Source: Candidatus Altimarinota bacterium
GTDB taxonomy: Bacteria; Patescibacteriota; Gracilibacteria; UBA4473
Length of the DNA stretch: 64,000 nt
NCBI GenBank assembly: GCA_020631075.1
Contig: JAHDHX010000003.1
Location: forward strand, 124,001-188,000
Direction: 5' to 3'
Every line of letters begins with the position of its first letter. Positions within the stretch are counted from its first letter, which is position 1. The notes below the pieces were generated by a model. That model made no database searches, was not told the origin of the DNA, and was given only the letters and a program-made list of their open reading frames with translations. Of this stretch, positions 36,922-45,476 are shown in pieces. A program made the translations under genes and the position numbers.

Positions 36922-38558
36922 AACTGGCCAGAGGTAAACAGGGCGGAGATGACAAACTGCACGATGATGTAGCTGAGGAAGACCAAGGCCAGACCCATGA
37001 GGGCGTATTGGACGACGTTTTTCCCTTGCTGGAGGGTGTTTTCGTCGCCTTGGGACATGATCATGTAGTAGGCGCCGATCACGAGCATTATCACCCCGAA
37101 GGTGCCCGCCACCCCCGTGGCCAGGCGGATGATACGCGTGAAGAGATTGACGTCGCGGTCCTCCAGTGTGGCGGTGCCTTTGCCGATCTTGTCGATCAAC
37201 ACATGGTGGGCGCTGTCACCGATGCTGATGCGGCGGATGTCGAACTGGCTGACGCTGTCGTTGATGAGGTATTGCTTAATGCGGGACTGCTGTTGCTGCA
37301 GCCAGCGGTAGTATTGGTCGTAGAGGTCGTGGATGGTCTGGATAGCAAAAATGCTGTTGGCTTGCATGACGCGCAGCTGGCCCTGGTGGTATTCGATGTT
37401 GTTGATCTGGCGGGTGGTGGCTTCGGTTTTTTGTTTGGCGTTTTGGTCGCGGAGTTCTTCGAGTTTTTTGCGCAAGGGGGTGTGGTAGTTTGTCTCAACG
37501 CAGGCGTAGAATTGCCCAGGGTCGGACTTGGCGGTGTAGAGCTGCTGGCCGAGATGGATGTTTTTTTCGAGTTGCTGGAAGATAGTGGCTGGGAGGCCGT
37601 GGCTGGCTTCGGGGAAGTATTTCTGGGCGTGGGTGGCGGCCACTTTGGTGAAGGCGCATTTCTGGTCACCTTCGGGGCATTGCAACACGCCGTTGGTTTC
37701 CTCCAAAAACGTGCCCGAGCCAGAGAGGAGCTGCTGGGTGCGGATGAGCTCTGGGGCATATACCTGCTGCTGGCAGTGCAGCTGGCCTTCGGCTTCGCTG
37801 ATGCCGACATTGTCGATGAAAGTCTGGCACCCGAAGGCGAAAAATTCTTGGAGGGCTTCCCACGGTTGGGCTTGGCCAGGGGGGAAGGCGTAGATGCCCG
37901 CGTCTGGTTGGTAGAGAGTAAACTCTTTTTCTTGGCCTTTGATCTGTTGGGTGTAGGTCATGGCGGCGCTGTCACCCTGACCGAAGGCCTGACGGAAGTT
38001 GCAGACGTATTTGCCTGTTTTGTCGTCTGGGGCGGGGAGGGAGCTGTCAGCGGCGGTGGCGGCGGAGGGCCGGCCGTTTTGCGTGTGGTCGAGCCAGTGG
38101 TCGGACGTTTCGAGTGGGGTGCAGTAGCGTCTGAGGGCTTGGAGGGGTTTGTTTTTGGTGGTGTCTGTGTCGGGGTCGCTGGGGGCGGTGAAGACGTCAC
38201 GGGGGCCGGTGAACTGGTAGTAGGGGGTGAGGAAGAGCTTTTTTTCCTCTAAAAACGTGCTGGAGGTGGCGTCGATGGCCACGGCCCTGTCAGGGTTGCT
38301 GGTGGTTTCAGACGGGGTGAGGATGGTGTCGAGGTAGTACTTTTCGGTGTTGTCTGCGTTGGCCTTTTTTTCAGTGTAGAGGGACTGACAGCGGCTGAGT
38401 GACAGGCTTTCGCACTCCCCCGTGCAGACATCACCGCTGGAGCTGTCGGTGGTACTTTCGTCCTGCGCGAGGGCCGCCAGCGGCCACAGGCACACCCCGA
38501 CCACCACCAGAAGCCCTGGCAGCCACCAGCCACGGCCGAGACAGACGGGTGAGCGCAT
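36918..38558 (-). CDS. Exported Cys-rich protein with C-terminal VirB2/TrbC-like membrane pair
   Basis: This 546-residue protein has a signal peptide (residues ~12-31, ending ALAQD) and a long extracytoplasmic region with about ten Cys. A coiled-coil-prone stretch (about 355-430, KKLEELRDQNAKQKTEATTR) precedes two C-terminal membrane helices (about 472-495 and 512-538) separated by a QGDENTLQQGKN loop. That last part is the same VirB2/TrbC-like arrangement as in the downstream gene. It is the first gene of the pair, with an extended -10 element (TGGTATACT) 6 bases before its ATG. I do not recognise the extracellular domain. A role in a type IV secretion or pilus-like assembly is possible, but no VirB4/VirB6 genes are in the window. 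Confidence 0.7.
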   Translation of the reverse strand: MRSPVCLGRGWWLPGLLVVVGVCLWPLAALAQDESTTDSSSGDVCTGECESLSLSRCQSLYTEKKANADNTEKYYLDTILTPSETTSNPDRAVAIDATSSTFLEEKKLFLTPYYQFTGPRDVFTAPSDPDTDTTKNKPLQALRRYCTPLETSDHWLDHTQNGRPSAATAADSSLPAPDDKTGKYVCNFRQAFGQGDSAAMTYTQQIKGQEKEFTLYQPDAGIYAFPPGQAQPWEALQEFFAFGCQTFIDNVGISEAEGQLHCQQQVYAPELIRTQQLLSGSGTFLEETNGVLQCPEGDQKCAFTKVAATHAQKYFPEASHGLPATIFQQLEKNIHLGQQLYTAKSDPGQFYACVETNYHTPLRKKLEELRDQNAKQKTEATTRQINNIEYHQGQLRVMQANSIFAIQTIHDLYDQYYRWLQQQQSRIKQYLINDSVSQFDIRRISIGDSAHHVLIDKIGKGTATLEDRDVNLFTRIIRLATGVAGTFGVIMLVIGAYYMIMSQGDENTLQQGKNVVQYALMGLALVFLSYIIVQFVISALFTSGQL

Positions 38559-38564
38559 CAGAGG

Positions 38565-38573
38565 AGTATACCA
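38565..38573 (-). promoter_or_regulatory. Extended -10 element of the VirB2-like pair
   Basis: On the minus strand TGGTATACT is a TGn extended -10 with TATACT. The ATG at 38558 follows after 6 bases. Confidence 0.5.
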
Positions 38574-38643
38574 CAGATCGGGTGGTGAAGACGAGGCGGT
38601 GGGGGGTGGATTTTGTGCTGGGGGGCAGAGTTTTTCAGAAAAA

Positions 38644-40395
38644 TTATAACTTCTTGGTCATGTAGGTACTGCGGAGGGTGTATCCGAATTTACGATAGTA
38701 CTCACGCGTGCCGACCCCAGCGATGATGGTCATGCGTTTGAGCTGCCACTCTTCGCGGGCGATGCGCTCGGCTTCGGCGATGAGTCGACGCCCCAGACCA
38801 CGGTGCTGGCCGACGCCTTGCCCTTCGCCGACGGAGCGCTCAGCGCCGTAGGAGTGGACTTCGCGGATCAAGGCGGCGTCGTGCAGCACTGACCGAAAAT
38901 GCGAGAACTGTTGCCCACTGGGGCGACGCAGGCGCAGCAGGGCGTAGAGCGTGGAGTGGTCGGGGGACTCAAAGGAGAGGAAGCTCTCGAGCCCGTCGGA
39001 GGCGGGGTAGTCACGGCGGACGAGGACGGGCTGGGGGGTGTCTTCTGTCAGTTGCTGAAAGCCGACCTCGCGGCAGCGTATGCACCGACACGGCCAGCCG
39101 CGGTGCTCGAGGTCGTGCTCGGCGTAAAATTCTTCCCCGACGATCTGGCGGAGTTTGTGCGGTTGATCTTTGAGGATCTGGCGGAGGTTGCTGAACTTGG
39201 CGCCGTCGAGGATGTTGGTGACGGGGATGTCGCGCATCAGGCGCATGATGCGGCAATATTCAGGCACGAAGGGCTTAAATTGCAGGAGGATTTTAACGAT
39301 GGTTTCGTCGTCGTAGGGCTCGTATTTGCCGTCGGCCCACCAGTCTTTGAGTTCGGCGGTCTCTAGCACGACGCAAGGGTAGATCTTAATAAAATCGGGG
39401 CGGCAGTCTTCGCGCTCGAAGACTTGCCGCAGCATAGCGAGGTCGCGCGCTGGCGTGGCACCAGGGAGCCCCGGCATGAGGTGCCAGCAGACCTTGAACC
39501 CGAAGTCTTTCATGAGTTTTTGGGCCTTGATGACGTGGCGCAGGCCGTGGCCGCGCTTAGTGAGGCGGGAGATGTCGTCGTCGAGGGTTTGGACACCGAT
39601 CTCGATCCTCGTGCAGCCGTAGCGGCGCATTCGTACGAGTTCGCGTTCGTTGATGAAGTCTGGGCGGGTTTCGAGTGTGAGGCCGATGATCCGCTTGCTG
39701 GCGGTTTCGTTAATGGTCTGTGACTGAGCGAGAGTCTGGCCGCGGCTGGCTGGGGTTTCGTCGGGGGTGGTTTGGTTGGCGGCGTCGTAGCAGCGTTTGA
39801 CGTACCATGACTGGTACTTGTGCGGGAGGAAGCTCCACGTGCCGCCCATCACGATTACTTCGAGCTTGGAAACGGGGTGGCCTGACTCCTGCAAGGCGAT
39901 GATGCGGTTGCGGACTTGGCGGTGGGGGTGGAATTTATTACGCAGGGCCCGCGCGGCGGCGGGTTGGTTGGACATATAGCTCTTGGGCATGCGGTCTTCG
40001 GTCGGGCAATAGACGCACTGCCCTGGGCAGGGGTAGGGTTTGGTCAAGATGCCGATGGGGGACACGCCTGAAATGGTGCGGACGGCTCGCTTTTGTAGGA
40101 GCTTTTTGAGTGCGGGGGGCAGGGTGAGGCCCTCGGCCATAACGGTGAGCTCACGGTTGTGGATGGTCGGCACCTGGGCGCGTGCTGAGAAGGCGCATTT
40201 GCGTTTCTCGAGAGCTTTGCCGTCTGACGGGGGGGCGGCGATCAGCTCGGCCAAGAATTCTTTCACGGCTTCGGGGTGGCGCACCTTTTGACGGATGCCA
40301 AACACTTTGGCGGTTTTGTTGGGCCGTTGGCCCTTATAGACGAACTTCCCGCGGGGGGAACGGGTGATGCGGCCAGCGTCTTCGGAGGAGATCAT
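38644..40395 (-). CDS. elp3: Elp3-type tRNA U34 carboxymethyltransferase (radical SAM plus GNAT)
   Basis: This 583-residue protein has the radical-SAM cluster motif PCPGQCVYCPTEDRMPKSY (CX3CX2C) near residue 122, EVIVMGGTWSFLP, RIIGLTLETRPDFI, GCTRIEIGVQTLDD and CWHLMPGLPG. These are hallmarks of Elp3, as is the Cys pair CRCIRCREV near residue 435. The C-terminal GNAT domain has GLGRRLIAEAERIA, the acetyl-CoA-binding loop. Elp3 makes the cm5 group on wobble uridines; stand-alone forms exist in archaea and some bacteria including CPR. A promoter TTGCTC-17-TATGTT ends 8 bases before the ATG. It is divergent from nrdB across a 267-base regulatory region. Confidence 0.93.
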   Translation of the reverse strand: MISSEDAGRITRSPRGKFVYKGQRPNKTAKVFGIRQKVRHPEAVKEFLAELIAAPPSDGKALEKRKCAFSARAQVPTIHNRELTVMAEGLTLPPALKKLLQKRAVRTISGVSPIGILTKPYPCPGQCVYCPTEDRMPKSYMSNQPAAARALRNKFHPHRQVRNRIIALQESGHPVSKLEVIVMGGTWSFLPHKYQSWYVKRCYDAANQTTPDETPASRGQTLAQSQTINETASKRIIGLTLETRPDFINERELVRMRRYGCTRIEIGVQTLDDDISRLTKRGHGLRHVIKAQKLMKDFGFKVCWHLMPGLPGATPARDLAMLRQVFEREDCRPDFIKIYPCVVLETAELKDWWADGKYEPYDDETIVKILLQFKPFVPEYCRIMRLMRDIPVTNILDGAKFSNLRQILKDQPHKLRQIVGEEFYAEHDLEHRGWPCRCIRCREVGFQQLTEDTPQPVLVRRDYPASDGLESFLSFESPDHSTLYALLRLRRPSGQQFSHFRSVLHDAALIREVHSYGAERSVGEGQGVGQHRGLGRRLIAEAERIAREEWQLKRMTIIAGVGTREYYRKFGYTLRSTYMTKKL

Positions 40396-40403
40396 GGGGG
40401 GGA

Positions 40404-40432
40404 AACATAAATGGAGCCCAGAGTCAGAGCAA
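40404..40432 (-). promoter_or_regulatory. Promoter of elp3
   Basis: On the minus strand TTGCTC (40427-40432), 17 bases, TATGTT (40404-40409). The ATG at 40395 starts 8 bases later. Confidence 0.5.
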
Positions 40433-40505
40433 GCGAAAACAGCGTGCTCTGGGGGACTGGATTGCTACATTTCAGTGAAGGGAATGACGAGGGAAGAAAA
40501 AATGG

Positions 40506-40533
40506 TTGACCCACTATATGTAGTGGGTACTTT
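40506..40533 (+). promoter_or_regulatory. Promoter of nrdB
   Basis: TTGACC (40506-40511), 16 bases, TACTTT (40528-40533). The first NrdR-like box fills the spacer, so repressor binding would block RNA polymerase. The leader is ~120 bases and contains an inverted repeat TTCAGAAAT/ATTTCTGAA (40569-40601). Confidence 0.55.
40511..40526. promoter_or_regulatory. NrdR-box-like palindrome 1
   Basis: CCACTATATGTAGTGG fits the NrdR consensus, a palindrome around a central TATR. It lies in the spacer of the nrdB promoter. Confidence 0.7.
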
Positions 40534-40543
40534 TTGATTGTCA

Positions 40544-40557
40544 CACAATATGTTGTG
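40544..40557. promoter_or_regulatory. NrdR-box-like palindrome 2
   Basis: CACAATATGTTGTG closely matches the NrdR consensus ACACWATATAWTGTGT. Its centre is 32 bases (three helical turns) from that of box 1, the spacing known for tandem NrdR sites. Confidence 0.75.
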
Positions 40558-40662
40558 CAGCGCTGAATTTCAGAAATGTGGAAAAGTGCATAATTTCTGA
40601 ATAAGTTGCGACACTGAATTGTGGAAAACACATTTTGACTTTTTTTCTCTCTCTCCTTCACC

Positions 40663-41829
40663 ATGATGAACCCCACTGCCACAGCGGCCCAGCCCACCAC
40701 TGGTTTGCAGACGAATACCACGGCTTCACTGGCTGGCACCGCGCCCAGCAGCAGCCCCATGAGCACCGCGGCCCCTGCTGCCCCTGCGGCAGCGGCGGAA
40801 GAAGTTCCCTTCCACCTGCGGACAAAGAAAAAGTCACTGATTAACCGTAGCTCGACTGACCCGAATAAAATCTTGCCGATCCAGTACAGTTTTGCGCGGG
40901 AGTGCTACAAACAGGGGGTGGCGAATAATTGGATCCCTGAGGAAGTGAGTATGCAGGCGGACATCGAACTGTGGAAAAGCCAAGATGGTCTGACCGAAGA
41001 CGAGCGACGGATGATTATCTGGAATTTGGGATTTTTTAGCACGGCGGAGAGCCTGACGGCGAATAACATCGTGCTGACGGTCTACAAAAACATCACCAAC
41101 CCTGAGTGCCGGCAGTACCTCCTGCGCCAAGCGTATGAAGAGGCGATCCACACCGACACGTTCATTTATTGCTGTGACACACTGGGCCTTGACCCAGATG
41201 ATATCTACACCATGTACGAAACGATTCCTTCGATTAAGGAAAAGGATGACTTCGTGGTCAGTCTGACGAAGTCGATCATGGACCCGAGCTTTGAGGTGAA
41301 CATGGACGACCCTGCGTCAATCCAGAAGCTGGTGCATGACCTGGTGGGGTACTATGTGATTATGGAAGGGATTTTCTTTTATGCGGGGTTTGCCATGATG
41401 CTGTCGCTGCTGCGAAACAACAAGATGGTGGGGACCGGGGAGCAGTTTCAGTACATCCTGCGGGATGAGTCGGTGCACTTGTCGTTTGGCCAGCAGCTCA
41501 TCAACCAGCTGGTGGCCGAGCACCCAGAGATCTGGACGCCTGAGTTTAAGCAAGAACTGACTGATAACATCACCCGAGCGGTGGAACTGGAAGAACTGTA
41601 CGCTAAAGACGCCCTGCCGCGGGGTATCCTTGGGCTGCGGTCCGACACGGTGAATGAATACTTGCAGTTCATTGCTGACCGACGCTTGGAGCGTATTGGC
41701 CTCGACAAGGTGTACAACGCGTCAAACCCTTTCCCGTGGATGAGTGAAATTATGGATCTGTCAAAAGAAAAGAATTTCTTTGAGTCACGCGTGACGGAGT
41801 ATCAACAAGGGGGATCACTCGAGTGGTAG
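40663..41829 (+). CDS. nrdB: Ribonucleotide reductase small subunit R2, predicted class Ic
   Basis: This 388-residue protein has a low-complexity Ala/Thr/Pro-rich N-terminus (~45 residues) and then the R2 fold. The metal ligands are visible: Glu129 (FFSTAESL), Glu160 and His163 (EEAIHTDTF), Glu235 (VIMEGIFF), Glu269 and His272 (RDESVHLSFG). The radical-Tyr position (E160+7) is Phe167, and the first ligand is Glu instead of Asp, both as in the Mn/Fe class Ic R2 of Chlamydia trachomatis. It generates the oxidant for NrdA to reduce ribonucleotides. nrdA is not in the window. Two NrdR-like boxes lie upstream and a terminator follows, so it is a regulated single gene. Confidence 0.95.
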   Translation: MMNPTATAAQPTTGLQTNTTASLAGTAPSSSPMSTAAPAAPAAAAEEVPFHLRTKKKSLINRSSTDPNKILPIQYSFARECYKQGVANNWIPEEVSMQADIELWKSQDGLTEDERRMIIWNLGFFSTAESLTANNIVLTVYKNITNPECRQYLLRQAYEEAIHTDTFIYCCDTLGLDPDDIYTMYETIPSIKEKDDFVVSLTKSIMDPSFEVNMDDPASIQKLVHDLVGYYVIMEGIFFYAGFAMMLSLLRNNKMVGTGEQFQYILRDESVHLSFGQQLINQLVAEHPEIWTPEFKQELTDNITRAVELEELYAKDALPRGILGLRSDTVNEYLQFIADRRLERIGLDKVYNASNPFPWMSEIMDLSKEKNFFESRVTEYQQGGSLEW

Positions 41830-41885
41830 ACCTCAACAATGCTTACTGAATAGTGCCCGATATAGGGGCCTCTCTCTCCTCTACG

Positions 41886-41919
41886 CCCCCAGACACTGAG
41901 TTGTCTGGGGGTGTTTTTT
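41886..41919 (+). terminator. Terminator of nrdB
   Basis: CCCCCAGACA and TGTCTGGGGG (41886-41911) pair perfectly around a 6-base loop, followed by TGTTTTTT. Confidence 0.92.
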
Positions 41920-41951
41920 GATTAATACAATATGCTGCGGGGGCAAACAGG

Positions 41952-41960
41952 TGCTATAAT
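41952..41960 (+). promoter_or_regulatory. Extended -10 of the 41967 gene
   Basis: TGCTATAAT contains the consensus -10 with an upstream TGn. The ATG at 41967 begins only 6 bases later, so the mRNA should be leaderless. Confidence 0.6.
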
Positions 41961-41966
41961 ACCTTG

Positions 41967-42731
41967 ATGAATAAGCCAAAGATCAGCCCAGAGGAAATAG
42001 TGGCCCTGCGGGAAGCGGGGCAAATAGTGGTCAGTCGTGGGCCAGCGCCTGCGGCCCTGCAGGGGGTCGACACCGAGACGGTGGGGGAGGTGCTGGGGGA
42101 GTATGAACGGTTGGCGGCGACGGAGCCAATCACGGCGGTGAAACTCTGGCAGGAGCTGCCCGACGACCCGACCGAGCTGACTGAGCGTGTGCTGCGGGCT
42201 GGGGTGAGCCTGTCCCCCGTGGTGCCCGCCGACGGTGAAGGTGAGCCGTATTTGCAACTGACGATCGGGGTGCTGGCGGGGGAAGCGGCGGCGGACATTG
42301 ACCTGCGTGACCTGACAGCCCTGACCCACCGCGCGTGGGCGGGTGGGGTGCTGGTGCGTGTCGGTGGTGTGACCGCGGACGCTGACCCACTGCTGGGTGG
42401 GGTGGCGACGGAAGTGCAACAGGTCGTGGGGGAAGACGCGGCCGGCCTGCTGGCCCTGCTGGCGTGGGCGACGGACAGTCCGTATAGCTTCACGCAGGAG
42501 CAAGTGACGGCCCTGACGCGGTTGAGCTTCGTGACGGAGAGTGACCAAGAACTGGAATGGCGTGCGGCTGAGCTGCTGGCCCCCGTGCTGGGGCCACTGG
42601 CCGAGGCGGGCGCCGACGAAGCCATGCTGGAAGAGGTGGTGACCGAAGCGATGCGGGAGATAGTGACCAGTGTGGTCAGGCTGAGCACAGAAGGGCAAGA
42701 CGTGGTGCTCACGGTGGGAGCCGCCGCGTGA
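41967..42731 (+). CDS. Unknown acidic soluble protein
   Basis: This 254-residue protein is acidic, Ala/Glu/Leu/Val-rich and mostly helical, without signal peptide or membrane segment. A central beta-containing part (PYLQLTIGVLAGEAAADIDL; GVLVRVGGV) separates two helical halves. I recognise no family. It is preceded by a textbook -10 and runs toward gyrA with 44 bases between the stops. G+C and codon use match the core genes. TGA is its stop codon, which supports the standard code. Confidence 0.65.
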   Translation: MNKPKISPEEIVALREAGQIVVSRGPAPAALQGVDTETVGEVLGEYERLAATEPITAVKLWQELPDDPTELTERVLRAGVSLSPVVPADGEGEPYLQLTIGVLAGEAAADIDLRDLTALTHRAWAGGVLVRVGGVTADADPLLGGVATEVQQVVGEDAAGLLALLAWATDSPYSFTQEQVTALTRLSFVTESDQELEWRAAELLAPVLGPLAEAGADEAMLEEVVTEAMREIVTSVVRLSTEGQDVVLTVGAAA

Positions 42732-42775
42732 CGCAGCGGGGGGCTATGAAGAATACTGGGGCGGGTTTACACGGA

Positions 42776-45295
42776 CTACTCAGGGAGGAGTGAGCCCTGC
42801 TCGACGGGTTCGACGATCAGTGAGATCGACGCGACGGTGTCGTTTTTGGCTTTGAAGAGGATGACCCCCTGAGTGGAGCGGTTGCTGACTTTGATGGTTT
42901 CGATCGGGGTACGGATGGTTTGGCCTTCGCGGCTGACGATCAAGAGGTCGCCAGCTATGTCACGGCTAATGACGCGCGCGCCCGCGACGAGGCCTGTTTT
43001 CTTGGTCAGGTTGGCGACCTTGACACCGCTGCCGCCGCGTGACTGGGTGCGGTATTGGTCAACTCGGGTCATCTTGCCCAGACCGTTTTGGGTGACGACG
43101 AGGAGTTTGGCTTCGTCGTCACGCAGGACGTCCATCTCGACCACGGTGTCCCCTGGTTTGAGCTTAATGCCGCGGACACCCGCGGCGTTGCGGCCCATGG
43201 GGCGGACGTCGGCCTCGGGGAAGCGGATGGACTGGCCGTTTTGGGTGACGAGGAAGACTTCGTCTTCGCCTGAGCTGACCTTGGCCCAGTGCAAAAATTC
43301 GCCGTCTTTGAGCTTGAGGGCGATCAAACCCGAGCGGCGGATATTTTGAAATTGGGCGAGGTCGGTCTTTTTGATGGTTCCACCACTGGTACACATAAAG
43401 ATGTATTCCCCCACTGAGCGGGAGAGGTTGAGCACTTCGGTAACGCGCTCCTCTGGGCGGAGCTGCAAGAAGTTTACGATTGGGGTGCCTTTGGCGGTGC
43501 GGCTCGCTTCGGGGATCTCATACATAGGGAGCTGAAACACGCGCCCCTGTGAGGTGAAGAAGAGCAAATCATTGTGACTGGTGCCAAAGATGGACTTGAC
43601 TATGATGTCTTCGGCCTTGGTGGTGGCGCCTTTCACCCCGACACCACCACGCTTTTGCGTGCGGAAGTTTTTGGGGGAGAGTCTCTTAATGTAGTTTTTT
43701 TCGGTCAAGACGACCAGCATATCTTCGTCTGGGATGATGTCCTTGGCGTTGAATTCGCCCAGGGCGTGGGCGTGGACCTTGGTGCGGCGGCCGTTGTCGA
43801 ATTTTACTTTGGCGGCTTTGAGTTGGTCCTTAATGATGTCGGCTTGAAGAGCACGGTCAGCCAAAATGGCTTCGAGTTCTTTGATGAGGGCTTGCTTCTC
43901 GGCGAGTTCGTCTTCGATCTTCTTACGCTCAAGCCCAGCAAGAGTCTGCAGTCGCATCTCCAGAATGGCTTTGGTTTGCCTTTCGCTGAGGCCAAACTTG
44001 GCCATCAGCGCTTCGGCGGCGAGTTCTTTGGTTTCGGAGCCGCGGATGATGGCGATGACTTCGTCGATGTGGTCGAGGGCGATCTTGAGCCCTTCGAGGA
44101 TGTGGGCGCGCTCCTGCGCGATGCGCAGGTCGTAGCGGGTGCGGCGCTCGATGACTTCGTAGCGGTGGTCGACGAAGTAGGTCAAGACTTGCTTGAGGTT
44201 GAGCAATCGCGGGTGGATGCCGTCGACGAGGGCGATCATGTTGAGGTTGAAGCTCTTTTGCAGGGGGGTGAGCTTAAAGAGCTGGTTGAGGATTTTTTTC
44301 GGGTAGGCGTCACGCTTGAGCTCGATCACGACCCGAACGCCTTCGCGGTTTGACTCGTCACGCAGGTCAGAGATGCCGTCGATCTTCTTTTCCTTCACGA
44401 GGTCGGCGATCTTAATGATGAGGTCGGCTTTGTTTACCTGATAGGGGATCTCGGTGACGATGATAGCGTGCTTGCCCCCGCGGATTTCTTCGATGTTGGT
44501 GCTGGCGCGCATGATGACACCGCCACGGCCTGTTTCGTACATTTTTTTCAGAGCGCCACCGTCGTATATCTCTGCCCCAGTGGGGAAGTCAGGGCCCTTA
44601 ATGAAGCCCATGAGGTCTGTGATAGTGGCTTCGGGGTGGTTGACCAGATGGGTGGTGGCGTCGACGAGCTCGGCGAGGTTGTGGGGGGGGATGTTGGTCG
44701 CCATACCGACGGCGATCCCCATGGTGCCATTAAGAAGGAGCTGTGGCACGGTGCTGGGCATCACGCTGGGCTCGGTGGTGGTGGAGTCGTAGTTGGGCCG
44801 AAAGTCGACGGTTTCTTTTTCAATATCTTCGAGCATGAGCTCGGTGATGCGGGTCATCTTGGCTTCCGTGTAACGCATGGCGGCGGGGTTGTCGCCGTCG
44901 AGCGAGCCGAAGTTTCCTTGGCCGTCCACCAATGGGTAGCGCAGGCTGAAGTCTTGGGCCATCCGCACCATGGACATATATACCGCGCTGTCACCATGCG
45001 GGTGGTATTTCCCCAGCACGGCTCCGACCACGTTGGCGGACTTGCGGTACTTGGCGGTGGGGCGCAGGCCGTTTTCGTGCATGGCGTAGAGGATCCGTCG
45101 GTGGACAGGTTTGAGCCCGTCGCGCACGTCTGGCAACGCCCGTGAGACGATCACCGACATGGCGTAGGAGAGATAAGACTCCTCCATGTCCGTAATAATG
45201 TCTCGCATCACGAGGCGAGGGTTGTTGTCGGGTTCATCTTCGGTGAAGAGCTGGTCTTCGGTGGGGTCTGTCGGTGGGGTTAGGTCGTCTGCCAT
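42776..45295 (-). CDS. gyrA: DNA gyrase subunit A
   Basis: This 839-residue protein has the breakage-reunion domain ([41 protein letters not shown], catalytic Tyr in [13 protein letters not shown]) and a C-terminal six-bladed beta-pinwheel with the GyrA-box-like [10 protein letters not shown]. It cuts and rejoins DNA in the gyrase complex. In the quinolone-resistance region Ser83 (E. coli numbering) is kept but the Asp87 position is Met. The ATG at 45295 fits the family; 28 open codons upstream do not. A promoter TTTGCC-17-TACATT lies ~40 bases upstream. It is divergent from fusA. Confidence 0.97.
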   Translation of the reverse strand: MADDLTPPTDPTEDQLFTEDEPDNNPRLVMRDIITDMEESYLSYAMSVIVSRALPDVRDGLKPVHRRILYAMHENGLRPTAKYRKSANVVGAVLGKYHPHGDSAVYMSMVRMAQDFSLRYPLVDGQGNFGSLDGDNPAAMRYTEAKMTRITELMLEDIEKETVDFRPNYDSTTTEPSVMPSTVPQLLLNGTMGIAVGMATNIPPHNLAELVDATTHLVNHPEATITDLMGFIKGPDFPTGAEIYDGGALKKMYETGRGGVIMRASTNIEEIRGGKHAIIVTEIPYQVNKADLIIKIADLVKEKKIDGISDLRDESNREGVRVVIELKRDAYPKKILNQLFKLTPLQKSFNLNMIALVDGIHPRLLNLKQVLTYFVDHRYEVIERRTRYDLRIAQERAHILEGLKIALDHIDEVIAIIRGSETKELAAEALMAKFGLSERQTKAILEMRLQTLAGLERKKIEDELAEKQALIKELEAILADRALQADIIKDQLKAAKVKFDNGRRTKVHAHALGEFNAKDIIPDEDMLVVLTEKNYIKRLSPKNFRTQKRGGVGVKGATTKAEDIIVKSIFGTSHNDLLFFTSQGRVFQLPMYEIPEASRTAKGTPIVNFLQLRPEERVTEVLNLSRSVGEYIFMCTSGGTIKKTDLAQFQNIRRSGLIALKLKDGEFLHWAKVSSGEDEVFLVTQNGQSIRFPEADVRPMGRNAAGVRGIKLKPGDTVVEMDVLRDDEAKLLVVTQNGLGKMTRVDQYRTQSRGGSGVKVANLTKKTGLVAGARVISRDIAGDLLIVSREGQTIRTPIETIKVSNRSTQGVILFKAKNDTVASISLIVEPVEQGSLLPE

Positions 45296-45334
45296 GGGCA
45301 AGGTGTCAGCAATGAGAGGAGGGGGATCGGGGGT

Positions 45335-45363
45335 AATGTACGAAAAAACCTGCTGGGGGCAAA
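45335..45363 (-). promoter_or_regulatory. Promoter of gyrA
   Basis: On the minus strand TTTGCC (45358-45363), 17 bases, TACATT (45335-45340), about 40 bases before the ATG. Confidence 0.45.
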
Positions 45364-45407
45364 CCGAGGGGGAAAACAAATAGGTGAGCAGAGAATCGAT
45401 GCACGGT

Positions 45408-45435
45408 TTGACACTGGGGGGTGCCTCCTTACCAT
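45408..45435 (+). promoter_or_regulatory. Promoter of fusA
   Basis: TTGACA (45408-45413), 16 bases, TACCAT (45430-45435). It leaves a leader of ~35 bases without a purine-rich Shine-Dalgarno sequence before the ATG at 45477. Confidence 0.5.
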
Positions 45436-45476
45436 GCGCGGCGAAACCCTCATTATTTCATACAACCAACTATTAC

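Noticed and set aside
40575-40632. DnaA boxes in the nrdB leader (two TGTGGAAAA)
   Set aside because: Both differ from the consensus TGTGGATAA and no further boxes are nearby.
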